DNA from: Dinghuibacter sp964544695
Lineage (GTDB): Bacteria > Bacteroidota > Bacteroidia > Chitinophagales > Chitinophagaceae
NCBI GenBank assembly: GCA_964544695.1
Contig: CAZJDB010000250.1
Span: 62,001-126,000, forward strand
Direction: 5' to 3'
Length of the DNA: 64,000 nt
Positions 25,959-34,235 of this stretch are shown here, piece after piece. A model generated the notes under the pieces. That model saw only the letters and a program-made list of their open reading frames with translations. It made no database searches and had not been told where the DNA came from. The stretch's first letter is position 1. Every line of letters starts with the position of its first letter. A program made the position numbers and the translations under genes.

Positions 25959-26776
25959 AATTCCAATATTTCCTTCATCGCCACATTTATTTCCCACTGG
26001 TTTCCCACCGGCTGCAAGGTAAATGGCTGGGCTTGCATATAAGGCACGGGCCCAAACTCGGGACTAAGCGTAGTCAGGGACTTCCCCTGGTCTCTCCGGA
26101 AAAGTAATATGGAAGCCCACCAACCGAGGAAGCGTTCCAGATACCTGCTCCACTCGGGGGAGCGCGGATCGTTCACCTGGGGTCCTTGTTCATAGCCGAC
26201 CCTCGCGTGGATATGATCCACGTGAGGAATGACCCGTTCGAGGAGGGCTTCCTGGTCCTCCAGGAGGCTTTCCGATACTACGCACCAGTGCGAAAAATCG
26301 GCAGTCAGGCGGATTTCCGGGAATTCCTCCAGGTAAGGCAACAGGGAGGCGGCATGAAATGAAAACCGCCCCCTGTGCGTTTCGTGTAAGATGGGAATGC
26401 CCGTTTCTTCGCTGATATGTAAACATGCCTCGATGATGCGACAGTTGTCATCAAAGGAGTAATAGTCCTTGCCCGTATGGGAGTTGATAAAGGTGGGTTT
26501 CAAAGGAACCAACTCGTACAAACGGGCCTTCATGCGCCGGATATACTCGGCTGGGGATTCCCTGGCTGGTGGCACCCACTGCTGGGCAATGAAAGTGAAA
26601 TCCTTGCCTTCCTCCCGCAACAGGTCCAGCTCGAATCCAAGGTTCCTGCGGAATTCGAGACTCGAAGGGACATTGATTTCGATCCCGTCATAACCCGCGC
26701 CTCGGACGCGGTCCATGAATTCGGAAGCTCCCAGGCTTTCCATACCCCAATAGGGACAGATCATTTGAACCTGCAT
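25940..26776 (-). CDS. Sugar phosphate isomerase/epimerase (xylose isomerase-like TIM barrel)
   Basis: 278 residues, one AP-endonuclease-2/xylose-isomerase-like TIM barrel. Typical segments are AGYDGIEINVPSSLEF, FINSHTGKDYYSFDDNCRI, IPILHETHRGRFSFH, RLTADFSHWCVVSES and VDHIHARVGYEQGPQV; the Glu/Asp/His residues in these positions match the divalent-metal site of the family. No signal peptide, so cytoplasmic. It follows the dioxygenase gene by 4 bp. In this operon it probably acts on a sugar released by the GH13 or GH127 enzymes, but the substrate cannot be inferred. Confidence 0.85.
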   Translation of the reverse strand: MQVQMICPYWGMESLGASEFMDRVRGAGYDGIEINVPSSLEFRRNLGFELDLLREEGKDFTFIAQQWVPPARESPAEYIRRMKARLYELVPLKPTFINSHTGKDYYSFDDNCRIIEACLHISEETGIPILHETHRGRFSFHAASLLPYLEEFPEIRLTADFSHWCVVSESLLEDQEALLERVIPHVDHIHARVGYEQGPQVNDPRSPEWSRYLERFLGWWASILLFRRDQGKSLTTLSPEFGPVPYMQAQPFTLQPVGNQWEINVAMKEILELWFRKS

Positions 26777-26780
26777 AGCC

Positions 26781-27608
26781 TTAATATTCGAATAATAGCG
26801 GATTGAGGGGCGTCCGGATGATTTCCCCGATCCTGGAACCGGTGAGCCAACTATTCCAGTCGTTGATTTGGTGCTCGTTTTCAGGCTCCTTCAACTTCAT
26901 ATCCTTATCCATATAGATCATCGTCATCACCTTCCGCATCTTGTCGGTCCGGTTGGCTCCCGCACGGTGATAGAGCCAACCCATATGGAAGCTCACTTCT
27001 CCCAGGTCGAAGGGCTCGATGACATGCCGGAATCCCGAAGTATCCAGCAGCCCCTCCAGTACCTGTTGGCTTTCGTCACTGATCTTGAGGTCCCTGCCAA
27101 CGTTCAAGGCCTGGCTCCCGGCACTGAATTCCAGTGGCCCCAGGGGTAGGGGCGTTTCCTGTAAAGGAATCCAAACGGTCACCGTCCTGTTCGAGGACAA
27201 GGGCCAATAATATTGATCCGCATGCCAGGGCGTCTGTCCTCCCCCGGGTTCCTTATACAAAGCCTGGTCGTGGTACAGCCGGACACCGTTGATTTCAAGC
27301 AGATCGCTGGCCAGTCTGGCGAACCTTTTACTAAATACGATTTCCTTCACGGGTTGGGATTTGACCCATATGTTCATGATCTGCAGGAAGGCCTTTCCAT
27401 AGGTATCCCGTTCTTCCAGGGGCAGGTGTTGGGTGTTGAGCCGGTGCACTTCCCGGGTAATCGTTTCGTCCATGTACCGGAGCGCCTCCGGAGATACTAC
27501 GTGCTTCAACTTGATGAAACCGTTCTTTCTGAAGAAGGCCACCTGCTCATCGGTCAGGAGGTAGGGTTCGTCCAGCTCTTTGAGTATGTTTGTTGCAGTG
27601 TCCAACAT
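26781..27608 (-). CDS. Phytanoyl-CoA dioxygenase (PhyH) family Fe(II)/2-oxoglutarate-dependent oxygenase
   Basis: 275 residues. The double-stranded beta-helix core shows the iron triad HxD...H: WHADQYYWP (His, Asp) and HMGWLYHRAGANRTD (His), with the downstream Arg expected to bind 2-oxoglutarate. LTDEQVAFFRKNGFIKLKHVVS is the typical N-terminus. Members hydroxylate diverse small molecules; in sugar operons their role is unsettled. It starts 1 bp after the GH13 stop and ends 4 bp before the isomerase start, so it is fully embedded in the carbohydrate operon. Confidence 0.9.
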   Translation of the reverse strand: MLDTATNILKELDEPYLLTDEQVAFFRKNGFIKLKHVVSPEALRYMDETITREVHRLNTQHLPLEERDTYGKAFLQIMNIWVKSQPVKEIVFSKRFARLASDLLEINGVRLYHDQALYKEPGGGQTPWHADQYYWPLSSNRTVTVWIPLQETPLPLGPLEFSAGSQALNVGRDLKISDESQQVLEGLLDTSGFRHVIEPFDLGEVSFHMGWLYHRAGANRTDKMRKVMTMIYMDKDMKLKEPENEHQINDWNSWLTGSRIGEIIRTPLNPLLFEY

Positions 27609-27609
27609 A

Positions 27610-29070
27610 TCATTGATATTTATCTTTTAAAATTGAAACTTCCACGCCGTATGGTGGCAAAACGTCCACAGGGCCGAAGATGCGGCGTCCGGGCCTCAGT
27701 GGGAAACGCTGCTCGAGGGGCGAAAGATTGACCATAACCAAGGCCGCATCAGCCCTCGATACGCGGAAAAATGTAAACACATAGGGATTGGGATTGGAAA
27801 CGGCCACATACTGGCCCGTAGCCAGCGCCGGATATTGCCGCCGCAACGCCAACAGCCGAACGTAATAATGCCATAGCGAAGCCGTATCCCTCTCCTCTTC
27901 CTCCAGCGACACGCCGTCGAAAGGCTTCAAATTCGTGCTGTCCCACCACGCCCCGCTGCCCTTATACCACAGGGCCATTCCCCGGCCCGTATCCGAAGCG
28001 TACCATTCGAAGGCTTCTCTGCGCGGAATATCATTAGCATCGGTAACGCCAAATTTGTTGAACCCACCCGATCCGAACATGCCCAGTTCCTGCCCATAGT
28101 AAATAGAGGGAATACCACCCAGCAACAGGTTCAATGCAGCGCCCACGCGTTCTTTTCCGGGATCCCTGCCCACCCGCGTGGCAAAACGGTCCATGTCATG
28201 GTTTTCAATAAATACGACCTGCTCTTTACCGGGGGGTAATAACGCCAGGGTCGAATCCGCCGCCGCCGTGAGGGCAGCCTTATTGAAAGACTGTATAGCG
28301 CCTGCAAGTCGAAAGGCGAACACGCGGTCAACCGTGCCCTTGGAGAAATATTCGAATCCGTATGAGCCCCAGTTCGCCTGCTCGGCAATGAAGATGATAT
28401 GCGGATCGATACGCCGAAGTGATGCAAGCAGCGGAGCCCAAAAGCGCGTAAAAAGGTCAGTGAGCCGACCTTTCCAGTCCAGGTCATCCATCATGTGGTC
28501 CAGGCGGAATCCGTCAACACCAGCCGCAATGAAATACCCAAACAGGCGCTGATTGAAGGCCAGCACGCCAGGATTATATAAATCCACCATCGCCACTTTC
28601 CTAACCTTTCCATCATACCCCTTCAATTCCGTGGCGCCGAAGATGATCGGGCTGGGCCTGGTGCGGGCGGAATCGTCGTATACCAGGAAGTCCTTGTGTT
28701 GCGTCCACCAGGCGTTGGAATCCGTGACGTACTGCGTTTCCATGTCGAGGTAAATCTTCATCTTCCGGCGATGGATATCCCGGACCAAATCCCGAAAATC
28801 AGCCATGGACCCATACGAAGGATCGATCTTAAAGAAGTCATCCGCAAAATAATTATGGTAGAAAGCGGAAGAATAAAGAGGTGTCAATAAAACCGCCGTT
28901 ACACCCAGGTCTTGCAGATAGTCCAGCTTTAGGCGCAGCCCCCTAAGGTCACCCTGCCCATCCCCGTTCGCATCATAAAAACTGCGTTCGAACACGTGGT
29001 ATATGACCTCATTTTGCGCCGAAGCGCCGAAGGAAACAAAATAGCAAAGGACCAAGCAAAATCGTACCAT
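27610..29070 (-). CDS. GH13 alpha-amylase family glycosidase
   Basis: 486 residues from ATG 29070 (a GTG 18 bp upstream is the alternative). Signal peptide (VRFCLVLCYFVSFGASAQ). GH13 conserved regions are visible: the Ca-type loop DANGDGQGDLRGL, GVDGFRLDHMMDD (nucleophile Asp), IIFIAEQANWG (acid/base Glu) and IENHDMDRFATR (transition-state Asp). The C-terminal domain (YVFTFFRVSRADAALVMVNLSP) is the usual beta-sandwich. It cleaves alpha-glucosidic bonds in the periplasm. First gene of a four-gene operon divergent from araC by 93 bp. Confidence 0.95.
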   Translation of the reverse strand: MVRFCLVLCYFVSFGASAQNEVIYHVFERSFYDANGDGQGDLRGLRLKLDYLQDLGVTAVLLTPLYSSAFYHNYFADDFFKIDPSYGSMADFRDLVRDIHRRKMKIYLDMETQYVTDSNAWWTQHKDFLVYDDSARTRPSPIIFGATELKGYDGKVRKVAMVDLYNPGVLAFNQRLFGYFIAAGVDGFRLDHMMDDLDWKGRLTDLFTRFWAPLLASLRRIDPHIIFIAEQANWGSYGFEYFSKGTVDRVFAFRLAGAIQSFNKAALTAAADSTLALLPPGKEQVVFIENHDMDRFATRVGRDPGKERVGAALNLLLGGIPSIYYGQELGMFGSGGFNKFGVTDANDIPRREAFEWYASDTGRGMALWYKGSGAWWDSTNLKPFDGVSLEEEERDTASLWHYYVRLLALRRQYPALATGQYVAVSNPNPYVFTFFRVSRADAALVMVNLSPLEQRFPLRPGRRIFGPVDVLPPYGVEVSILKDKYQ

Positions 29071-29150
29071 TGCTGCAAACCTAACCACAGCAGCGGGTAT
29101 TTCCTTCCACTATACAACCAAAAACCAGCACTCTATTGACAAAAAAAAGG

Positions 29151-29158
29151 TACTTTTG
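29151..29158 (+). promoter_or_regulatory. -7 promoter element TACTTTTG of the AraC-family gene
   Basis: Exact TAnnTTTG match ending 5 nt before ATG 29164, preceded by TTGAC (29136-29140) and an A-tract. The transcription start would fall at about the ATG. It sits in the 93-bp divergent region shared with the GH13 operon, where an AraC-protein operator is also expected. Confidence 0.5.
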
Positions 29159-29163
29159 ATAGA

Positions 29164-30048
29164 ATGAGGCCATTTTTCGAGGATATCGACAGCAAGAGGG
29201 GCCAAAATTCTTACCTGGCTTACCAATACAGCGTTCCCTCTTTTCCGTTCCAGTGGCACTATCACCCCGAATATGAACTCACCCTCATCCTGGAGGGATC
29301 GGGCGAAAGGCTGGTGGGGGACAGTCATGAACCCTTCAGTGCCGGTGATCTCGTACTGTTGGGCCCCGGACTCCCTCATACCTGGGTGAGTGACGAAAAA
29401 TCCGCCGCCGTGGTCATTCAATTCACCGAAGCGTTTGCGGCGCCCCTTCTTCAGTATCCCGAATGTGAGCGTATCCGCAGGCTCCTCGTCCGGTCTTCGC
29501 AAGGCCTCCAATTCGCGGCCAAAACCAGCGCCTCGCATATGGACTCTCTGCTGCGCCTACCCCAATGCAAGGCAGTGACACGTATCTCAGCCCTCCTCCA
29601 GGTCCTGGGTTCCCTGTCTTCTAAAAACGCCAGGCCCCTGGCCTCTCCCTATTTTCAGGCGGCCAGGGGCAGGAAAGCGGAAAGCAGGATCAATACGGTG
29701 TGCAGGTACATACAGACGCATTCCACCGGGAACATCAGCCTCCGGGATATTGCTGCGCTGGTAAATTTGTCTGAGAGTGCGTTCTGTAAGTTCTTTAAGC
29801 GGACAACGGGAAAAACCTTTTCCGATTACCTGGTGGATATCCGCCTGGGACACGCCTGTCACTTGCTCACCGAAACCGACGATAATATCGCCGAGATTGC
29901 TTACTTGTCGGGGTTCGACAGTCTGACCTACTTCAACCGGGTATTCCTGAAGAAGAAGGGGCTTCGTCCCCGTGAGTTCAGAAAGGCTACTAGTGGTAGT
30001 AGTAGTAATGATGGTGGTAAGGTCCCCTTTCTACGAGGCAAGAACTGA
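29164..30048 (+). CDS. AraC-family transcriptional regulator
   Basis: 294 residues. N-terminal cupin sensor (WHYHPEYELTLILEGSGERLVGD, LLGPGLPHTWVS) and a C-terminal double helix-turn-helix (~185-285): ISLRDIAALVNLSESAFCKFFKRTTG, then DNIAEIAYLSGFDSLTYFNRVFLKKKGLRP. It probably binds a sugar and controls the divergent GH13-PhyH-isomerase-GH127 operon. After the normal end of the HTH domain (FRKA) there is an unusual 20-residue tail, TSGSSSNDGGKVPFLRGKN, whose DNA is antisense to a small lipoprotein gene. Confidence 0.94.
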   Translation: MRPFFEDIDSKRGQNSYLAYQYSVPSFPFQWHYHPEYELTLILEGSGERLVGDSHEPFSAGDLVLLGPGLPHTWVSDEKSAAVVIQFTEAFAAPLLQYPECERIRRLLVRSSQGLQFAAKTSASHMDSLLRLPQCKAVTRISALLQVLGSLSSKNARPLASPYFQAARGRKAESRINTVCRYIQTHSTGNISLRDIAALVNLSESAFCKFFKRTTGKTFSDYLVDIRLGHACHLLTETDDNIAEIAYLSGFDSLTYFNRVFLKKKGLRPREFRKATSGSSSNDGGKVPFLRGKN

Positions 30049-30106
30049 ATGCCACCGAAGCGGCTATCGCCACTAACAGTACTTTAACGAGGTTCATCTT
30101 TTTCAT
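29990..30106 (-). CDS. 38-residue lipoprotein with His/Tyr tail
   Basis: Too short for usual gene finders but well supported. From ATG 30106: MKKMNLVKVLLVAIAASVAF, then SSC (lipidated Cys23), then LVERGPYHHHYYYYH and a TAG at 29990 followed by a second in-frame TAG. Positive N-region, hydrophobic core and lipobox AFSSC are textbook. The mature peptide would be only 16 residues and ends in His3-Tyr4-His, suggesting metal binding or surface interaction. It lies on the minus strand and overlaps the last 59 bp of araC. Small His/Tyr-rich lipoproteins occur in Bacteroidota but have no known function. Confidence 0.7.
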   Translation of the reverse strand: MKKMNLVKVLLVAIAASVAFSSCLVERGPYHHHYYYYH

Positions 30107-30188
30107 AAAATAGATATTTATATATTAGAATGCTTTCAGCCCCCTGTGTTTATTGGAGGTTTGCCTAAAACTTGTTAAATTCACTCTA

Positions 30189-30521
30189 GTGAGACAAGTC
30201 TCCACCATACTCCTGCTGGCCACCCTACTCCTTTCCCAATACGGCAAGTTCTTTGCCTACGTGGAGTGTCGCTTCACCAACCTGCTCCTGGCAAATGGCA
30301 CGTCCTGCGAATGCGAAAAAGATATTCCCTTACCTTTTAGAGCGGAGGCCAGGGAATTGCCTCCCAGGACATTCAACCTAAGCATGGATGAATATGTGAT
30401 TCCCCAATCCCTACTGAACATCGCCGCACTCACGAAGCGAAATACATACAAACCCTCCCCGCTTGCGGATCATTACGCATATACCTGGTCTGGTAACATC
30501 TTCCGCCCTCCCAGGGCATAA
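30189..30521 (+). CDS. Small exported protein of unknown function
   Basis: About 110 residues if started at GTG 30189 (VRQVSTILLLATLLLSQYG is a plausible signal peptide); the frame is open from TTG 30153, and a GGAGG at 30155 could serve either. No ATG lies near the N-terminus. The mature part has three cysteines (YVECRFTN and GTSCECEKDI) and ends RPPRA. I do not recognise a family. Small signal-peptide proteins of this size with a Cys-x-Cys are common in Chitinophagaceae. Next gene starts 77 bp later on the same strand. Confidence 0.55.
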   Translation: MRQVSTILLLATLLLSQYGKFFAYVECRFTNLLLANGTSCECEKDIPLPFRAEARELPPRTFNLSMDEYVIPQSLLNIAALTKRNTYKPSPLADHYAYTWSGNIFRPPRA

Positions 30522-30597
30522 CCTCCATACGAATGTGAAATAAAGGGCGGCACGGCTGTGCACGCCCCATTGGAGTATATTAATCAAACGCTAATTC

Positions 30598-31455
30598 ATG
30601 CAAAAAATATATTTGCTCGGCGGCCTGGTGCTGCTGACAATCGCGTGCGCGCATACCCATCGTGCATCGAATGGGGAAAGTATGCTGCTGGGACAGCATC
30701 CTGAAAAGGACCTGCAAAAAAAACCTTACAGAACCTGGTTCAATCCCAACTACGCGAACTATGTAGTGGACACGGCCACCACGACAATCTTGTCCCCGCT
30801 GCTGCGCCAAAAGGACTTCCTGATTTTCATGGGCACGTGGTGTCCGGATAGCAAAAGAGAAGTTCCCCGGATGCTACACACACTGGACGCCTGCAACGTT
30901 CCCCGCGATCGCGTGCATATCGTGATGGTGGACTACAGAGACCCGGCTTATAAACAATCTCCCGGCCATGAAGAAAGGGGCAAATACATCGCCCACGTTC
31001 CCGACCTGCTCGTCTTCGAAAACAAAAGTGAAATCGGACGCATCGTCGAATCCCCTGTGGTTTCCCTTGAAAAGGATTTGTTGACGATTGTCAACAACCA
31101 ACCTTACCATCCCCAGTACAGGGCGACATATTGGCTTTCCTTGCACTTATCCTACCTATCCGGGGCAACCCTAAAAGGGATGTCCGATAGCCTGCGGAGC
31201 CAAACGAACGAGCCAAACGAGTTGGCCACCTTCAGCCGGATACTCATCAACCAGGGAGATACCGTACACGCTTTCCTGGTGAGTTGCCTGGATACGACCC
31301 TTTTCCCGCAAAACGCCCAGGCCCGGAGCTACCTGGGCAGAACGTGCGCCTGGATGCAGGATACGGTCGCCGCCACCAGGGCTTACCGGCAAGCCCTGAA
31401 ACTCGATACCGCCAACAAGATGGCCAAGGATTGGCTTACGGCGCATTCCGAATAA
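30598..31455 (+). CDS. Thioredoxin-fold lipoprotein with C-terminal TPR-like helices
   Basis: 285 residues. Lipoprotein signal (LLGGLVLLTIAC). A thioredoxin-like domain spans ~50-160: FLIFMGTWCPDSKREVPRML contains the active-site region but with a single Cys (CPDS, no second Cys), so it is more likely a peroxidase-like, chaperone or binding module than a disulfide oxidoreductase. The C-terminal ~110 residues (NAQARSYLGRTCAWMQDTVAATRAYRQALKLDTANKM) look like TPR helices. It stands 36 bp upstream of another lipoprotein gene and may be co-transcribed with it. Confidence 0.8.
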   Translation: MQKIYLLGGLVLLTIACAHTHRASNGESMLLGQHPEKDLQKKPYRTWFNPNYANYVVDTATTTILSPLLRQKDFLIFMGTWCPDSKREVPRMLHTLDACNVPRDRVHIVMVDYRDPAYKQSPGHEERGKYIAHVPDLLVFENKSEIGRIVESPVVSLEKDLLTIVNNQPYHPQYRATYWLSLHLSYLSGATLKGMSDSLRSQTNEPNELATFSRILINQGDTVHAFLVSCLDTTLFPQNAQARSYLGRTCAWMQDTVAATRAYRQALKLDTANKMAKDWLTAHSE

Positions 31456-31491
31456 GGACAATAGGGGAGACAAAAAAGCGTTATTTAATAC

Positions 31492-32559
31492 ATGCCCAAG
31501 TCTGCTTTCCTTTGTCTCCCCCTTTTATTATTCGTGGCCTGCACCCCGAATCGGCAAGGCTCTCAGGGCAGGACTTATCGCATGGGATTTGCAGCCTCCG
31601 CGCCCAGGCCCGATATCAACCTGTTGGTGGAAACCCTGAACCTGAGTGCCCAATATGCGGACGCAGGTATCATAAGCACTCAAGTGCCCTGGGATTCCCT
31701 CATATCGGGAGAAGACCCGATAGCATACGTTCTTTACGATTGTGTGCCACCTGCCAATTATTGGAGGGAAAAGCAATTCAAGTTGTGGGTATATATCGAT
31801 CCTGAAAACGGATTGGATCGTACCAAGGACGCGCCGGACCTCCAAGCCCTTGGCCTCAGCATTGCAAATCCGGCAGTGCAACAAATCTACCGGCGCTTTG
31901 TCGAAGTAGTGGATAGTATTCTGAAGCCCGACCACCTGGGCCTCGCCCTGGAAACGAACCTGATCCGGGCGGCCGCTCCCGATTCCATCTATCAGGGAGT
32001 CAAGGCCGCCGCAAACGGGGCGGCTTCGGACCTGCAGGCGCGCCAAAGTGCTTCGCCCCTGGGGGTAAGCGTACAAGCGGAAGTGGCCTGGGGAAAGCTG
32101 ACCGGCAGCGGGGTGTACCAGGGGATCGACCAGGACTTTAGCGACTTCCCCTTTGTAAAAGAAATAGGCATTTCCTCCTATCCTTATTTCAGTTGGGCAA
32201 CACCGTCCGATATTCCGTTAAATTATTACGCGCGTCTCACACAGGACCATCCCCTGCCCGTATTCGTCACCGAAGGTGGGTGGACCTCGGCCAGCTTTGC
32301 CGGACCGGCCGGGCCCATAAATTCAAGCCCTCAAATCCAGGGGGCATATATCGACCGCCAGGGACAACTCCTCGCCCAGGCGAATGCCCTCGCTGTATTC
32401 CAGCTTACTTTCACGGACCTGGAAATCAGCGCGTGGCCTCCCAGTGACCAAGCCGGTCTCGCACCCTTCGCCTGGATAGGACTCACCGATACGACCCTGA
32501 CCCCCAAACCCGCCCTGGCCGCCTGGGATAGCCTCTTCATGAAGCCATTGGCGCCTTGA
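31492..32559 (+). CDS. TIM-barrel glycosidase-like lipoprotein
   Basis: 355 residues. Lipoprotein signal (PLLLFVAC). The sequence has the shape of a clan GH-A barrel: KLWVYIDPENG, DHLGLALETNLIRAA (candidate acid/base Glu), VSVQAEVAWGKL, EIGISSYPYFSW and PLPVFVTEGGWTSASF (candidate nucleophile Glu), and LAVFQLTFTDLEIS near the C-terminus. This resembles GH53-type endo-beta-1,4-galactanases but I cannot place it in a family with confidence. Its last 23 bp overlap the convergent pxpA gene. Confidence 0.65.
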   Translation: MPKSAFLCLPLLLFVACTPNRQGSQGRTYRMGFAASAPRPDINLLVETLNLSAQYADAGIISTQVPWDSLISGEDPIAYVLYDCVPPANYWREKQFKLWVYIDPENGLDRTKDAPDLQALGLSIANPAVQQIYRRFVEVVDSILKPDHLGLALETNLIRAAAPDSIYQGVKAAANGAASDLQARQSASPLGVSVQAEVAWGKLTGSGVYQGIDQDFSDFPFVKEIGISSYPYFSWATPSDIPLNYYARLTQDHPLPVFVTEGGWTSASFAGPAGPINSSPQIQGAYIDRQGQLLAQANALAVFQLTFTDLEISAWPPSDQAGLAPFAWIGLTDTTLTPKPALAAWDSLFMKPLAP

Positions 32560-33247
32560 TGTCGACTCCTTTGTCGATCAGTCCCTGTCGCAATCGAACG
32601 GCAAATGCAAGGGCCTTTGGGCCGTCCCCATGCAGGCAAACCGTTTCCGCTCCTTTTTCCATCAGACGCAGGGTCTGAGCCAATGCTTCCGATTCATCTT
32701 CGATAAAAGCGTGCGGCGAAGACCTGGGCGTCAGACTCCCGTCCGGGAGATAGGTCCGGTCCGCAAAAATTTCCCCGATAGCAAGCAGTCCCGCACGACG
32801 TCCTTCCGAAATCAAATGGCTCCCGAGTAGACCGTACAGCACCAGTCGCCGATCGGCCTCGGCAATGGCCTCGGCAATGGCCCGCGCCAGGACGGGATCG
32901 CGCGCCGCCATATTATACAGAGCCCCGTGCGGCTTGACATGCCGTAACGAAGCCCCCGAACGCAAACACACGGCTTGCAGATCCTGAATTTGCGACAAGA
33001 CGAGCATCCGCACCTCCGTAGCCGGCAAAACAACTTCGACCCTTCCGAAGTTGACAAAATCATCGAACCCCGGATGCGCCCCGATGGCTACTCCGAATCG
33101 GATTGCCAATGCCACCGTCTCCTCCATGATCGATGGACTCCCCGCATGACGGCCGCAGGCGATGTTGGCGCTACTGATGCACGCCATCAGCAGCGCATCA
33201 TCGGGCATGCCCTCTCCCATATCACAGTTCAGATCTATCCGTGCCAT
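32537..33247 (-). CDS. pxpA: 5-oxoprolinase subunit A (LamB/YcsF family)
   Basis: 236 residues. The family signature is present: MARIDLNCDMGEGMPDD, SSANIACGRHAG, GVAIGAHPGFDDFVNFGR, LRHVKPHGALYNMAA, FADRTYLPDGSLTPRSSPHA and VCLHGDGPKAL. With PxpB and PxpC it cleaves 5-oxoproline (pyroglutamate) to glutamate using ATP. One oddity is CGRHAGSP where most members have CGFHAGDP: Phe to Arg and Asp to Ser in the metal/substrate loop. It overlaps pxpC by 26 bp. Confidence 0.93.
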   Translation of the reverse strand: MARIDLNCDMGEGMPDDALLMACISSANIACGRHAGSPSIMEETVALAIRFGVAIGAHPGFDDFVNFGRVEVVLPATEVRMLVLSQIQDLQAVCLRSGASLRHVKPHGALYNMAARDPVLARAIAEAIAEADRRLVLYGLLGSHLISEGRRAGLLAIGEIFADRTYLPDGSLTPRSSPHAFIEDESEALAQTLRLMEKGAETVCLHGDGPKALAFAVRLRQGLIDKGVDIKAPMAS

Positions 33248-34235
33248 TTTCTTGAAAATATTTTTGCAGCCTCAGTTCGCAGGCCCCGCGCAACTGTTGC
33301 AGATATTGGTCCCGGGCGAGCATCAGGTCTTCGGCTTCCTGACGTTCTACCCTGGAGAACCTGACCGTTTCGTGCGTGGACAATTGGGCTATCCTTGGCA
33401 AGTCCACGTGAATGACGTGGGCGATCCGGGGATAGCCTCCCGTAGCCTGGTGGTCGGCCATCAGGACGATTATACACCCCGAAGGCAGGAGTTGCAGAGT
33501 TCCCCGGGTAACGCCAGTGGAGACCAATTGCCGCGTTTCTGTGGTTCTCAGGGTCGGACCCTTCAGCCGGTATCCCATGCGATCGCTTTGATTGGAAATA
33601 CTGAAGGGCAGGGATTCCATCAATTGGCCAGAAGCCTCATTGAGCCAGGAAAATTCATGCCCCTCCAGGATCCGGATCCTGTCGGAAGGGGGGTACAATG
33701 CCTGGACATCCGCCTGCCAGGGCAAAACGACCAGGTCCCTGATCCCCGCGATGGATGGACTTATGCCCGGGGAAAATAGCGGGATATCGTCCTGCCTGAC
33801 CAGGGTCCTGCCATTAAATCCCCCAACGCCTGCTTTCAGGTTCGTGCTGTAACTGTTCAGCCAGCGGGGAACGTTAAAGCCATCCCTGACCGCCAGGTAA
33901 CACCAGGCGCCCTTGCCCCCTTTTTTAAATTCGAGCAGGCTGTTTTTTCCTACGATGATGGGGGTATTCATGGGTATGGACACCCTGTTGATGGTCGCCC
34001 CGAAATTCGCCCCGCTCAGGGCGATCAGAACTTCTTTCTCGAACAGGAAGGAACCCGCGGGCATGTGCAGTTCCAGGACGGCTTCCCCTTCGTCATTGCC
34101 GACCAGCATGTTGGCCACCCGGAACGCCACCTCATCCATGACCCCTCCGGGGTTGATACCCAGGTGCTGGTATCCCTTCCTGCCCGAATCCTGCAGGCTG
34201 TCGGCAATCCCTTGTTTAATGACTTGTATACCCAT
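33222..34235 (-). CDS. pxpC: 5-oxoprolinase subunit C (biotin-dependent carboxyltransferase/KipA family)
   Basis: 337 residues from ATG 34235 (MGIQVIKQGIADSLQDSGRKGYQHLG, the standard family N-terminus). Further motifs: GINPGGVMDEVAFRVANMLVGND, AVLELHMPAG, SNQSDRMGYRLKGP and QATGGYPRIAHV. This is the allophanate-hydrolase subunit 2-like component that works with PxpB and PxpA. It overlaps pxpB by 20 bp upstream and pxpA by 26 bp downstream, giving a tightly coupled pxpB-pxpC-pxpA order. Confidence 0.93.
   Translation of the reverse strand: MGIQVIKQGIADSLQDSGRKGYQHLGINPGGVMDEVAFRVANMLVGNDEGEAVLELHMPAGSFLFEKEVLIALSGANFGATINRVSIPMNTPIIVGKNSLLEFKKGGKGAWCYLAVRDGFNVPRWLNSYSTNLKAGVGGFNGRTLVRQDDIPLFSPGISPSIAGIRDLVVLPWQADVQALYPPSDRIRILEGHEFSWLNEASGQLMESLPFSISNQSDRMGYRLKGPTLRTTETRQLVSTGVTRGTLQLLPSGCIIVLMADHQATGGYPRIAHVIHVDLPRIAQLSTHETVRFSRVERQEAEDLMLARDQYLQQLRGACELRLQKYFQENGTDRSEL

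Noticed and set aside
30541..30570. Hairpin GGGCGGCAC/GTGCACGCCC before the thioredoxin-like lipoprotein gene
   Set aside because: Imperfect stem with a bulge; on the plus strand there is no T-run. Too weak to call a terminator.
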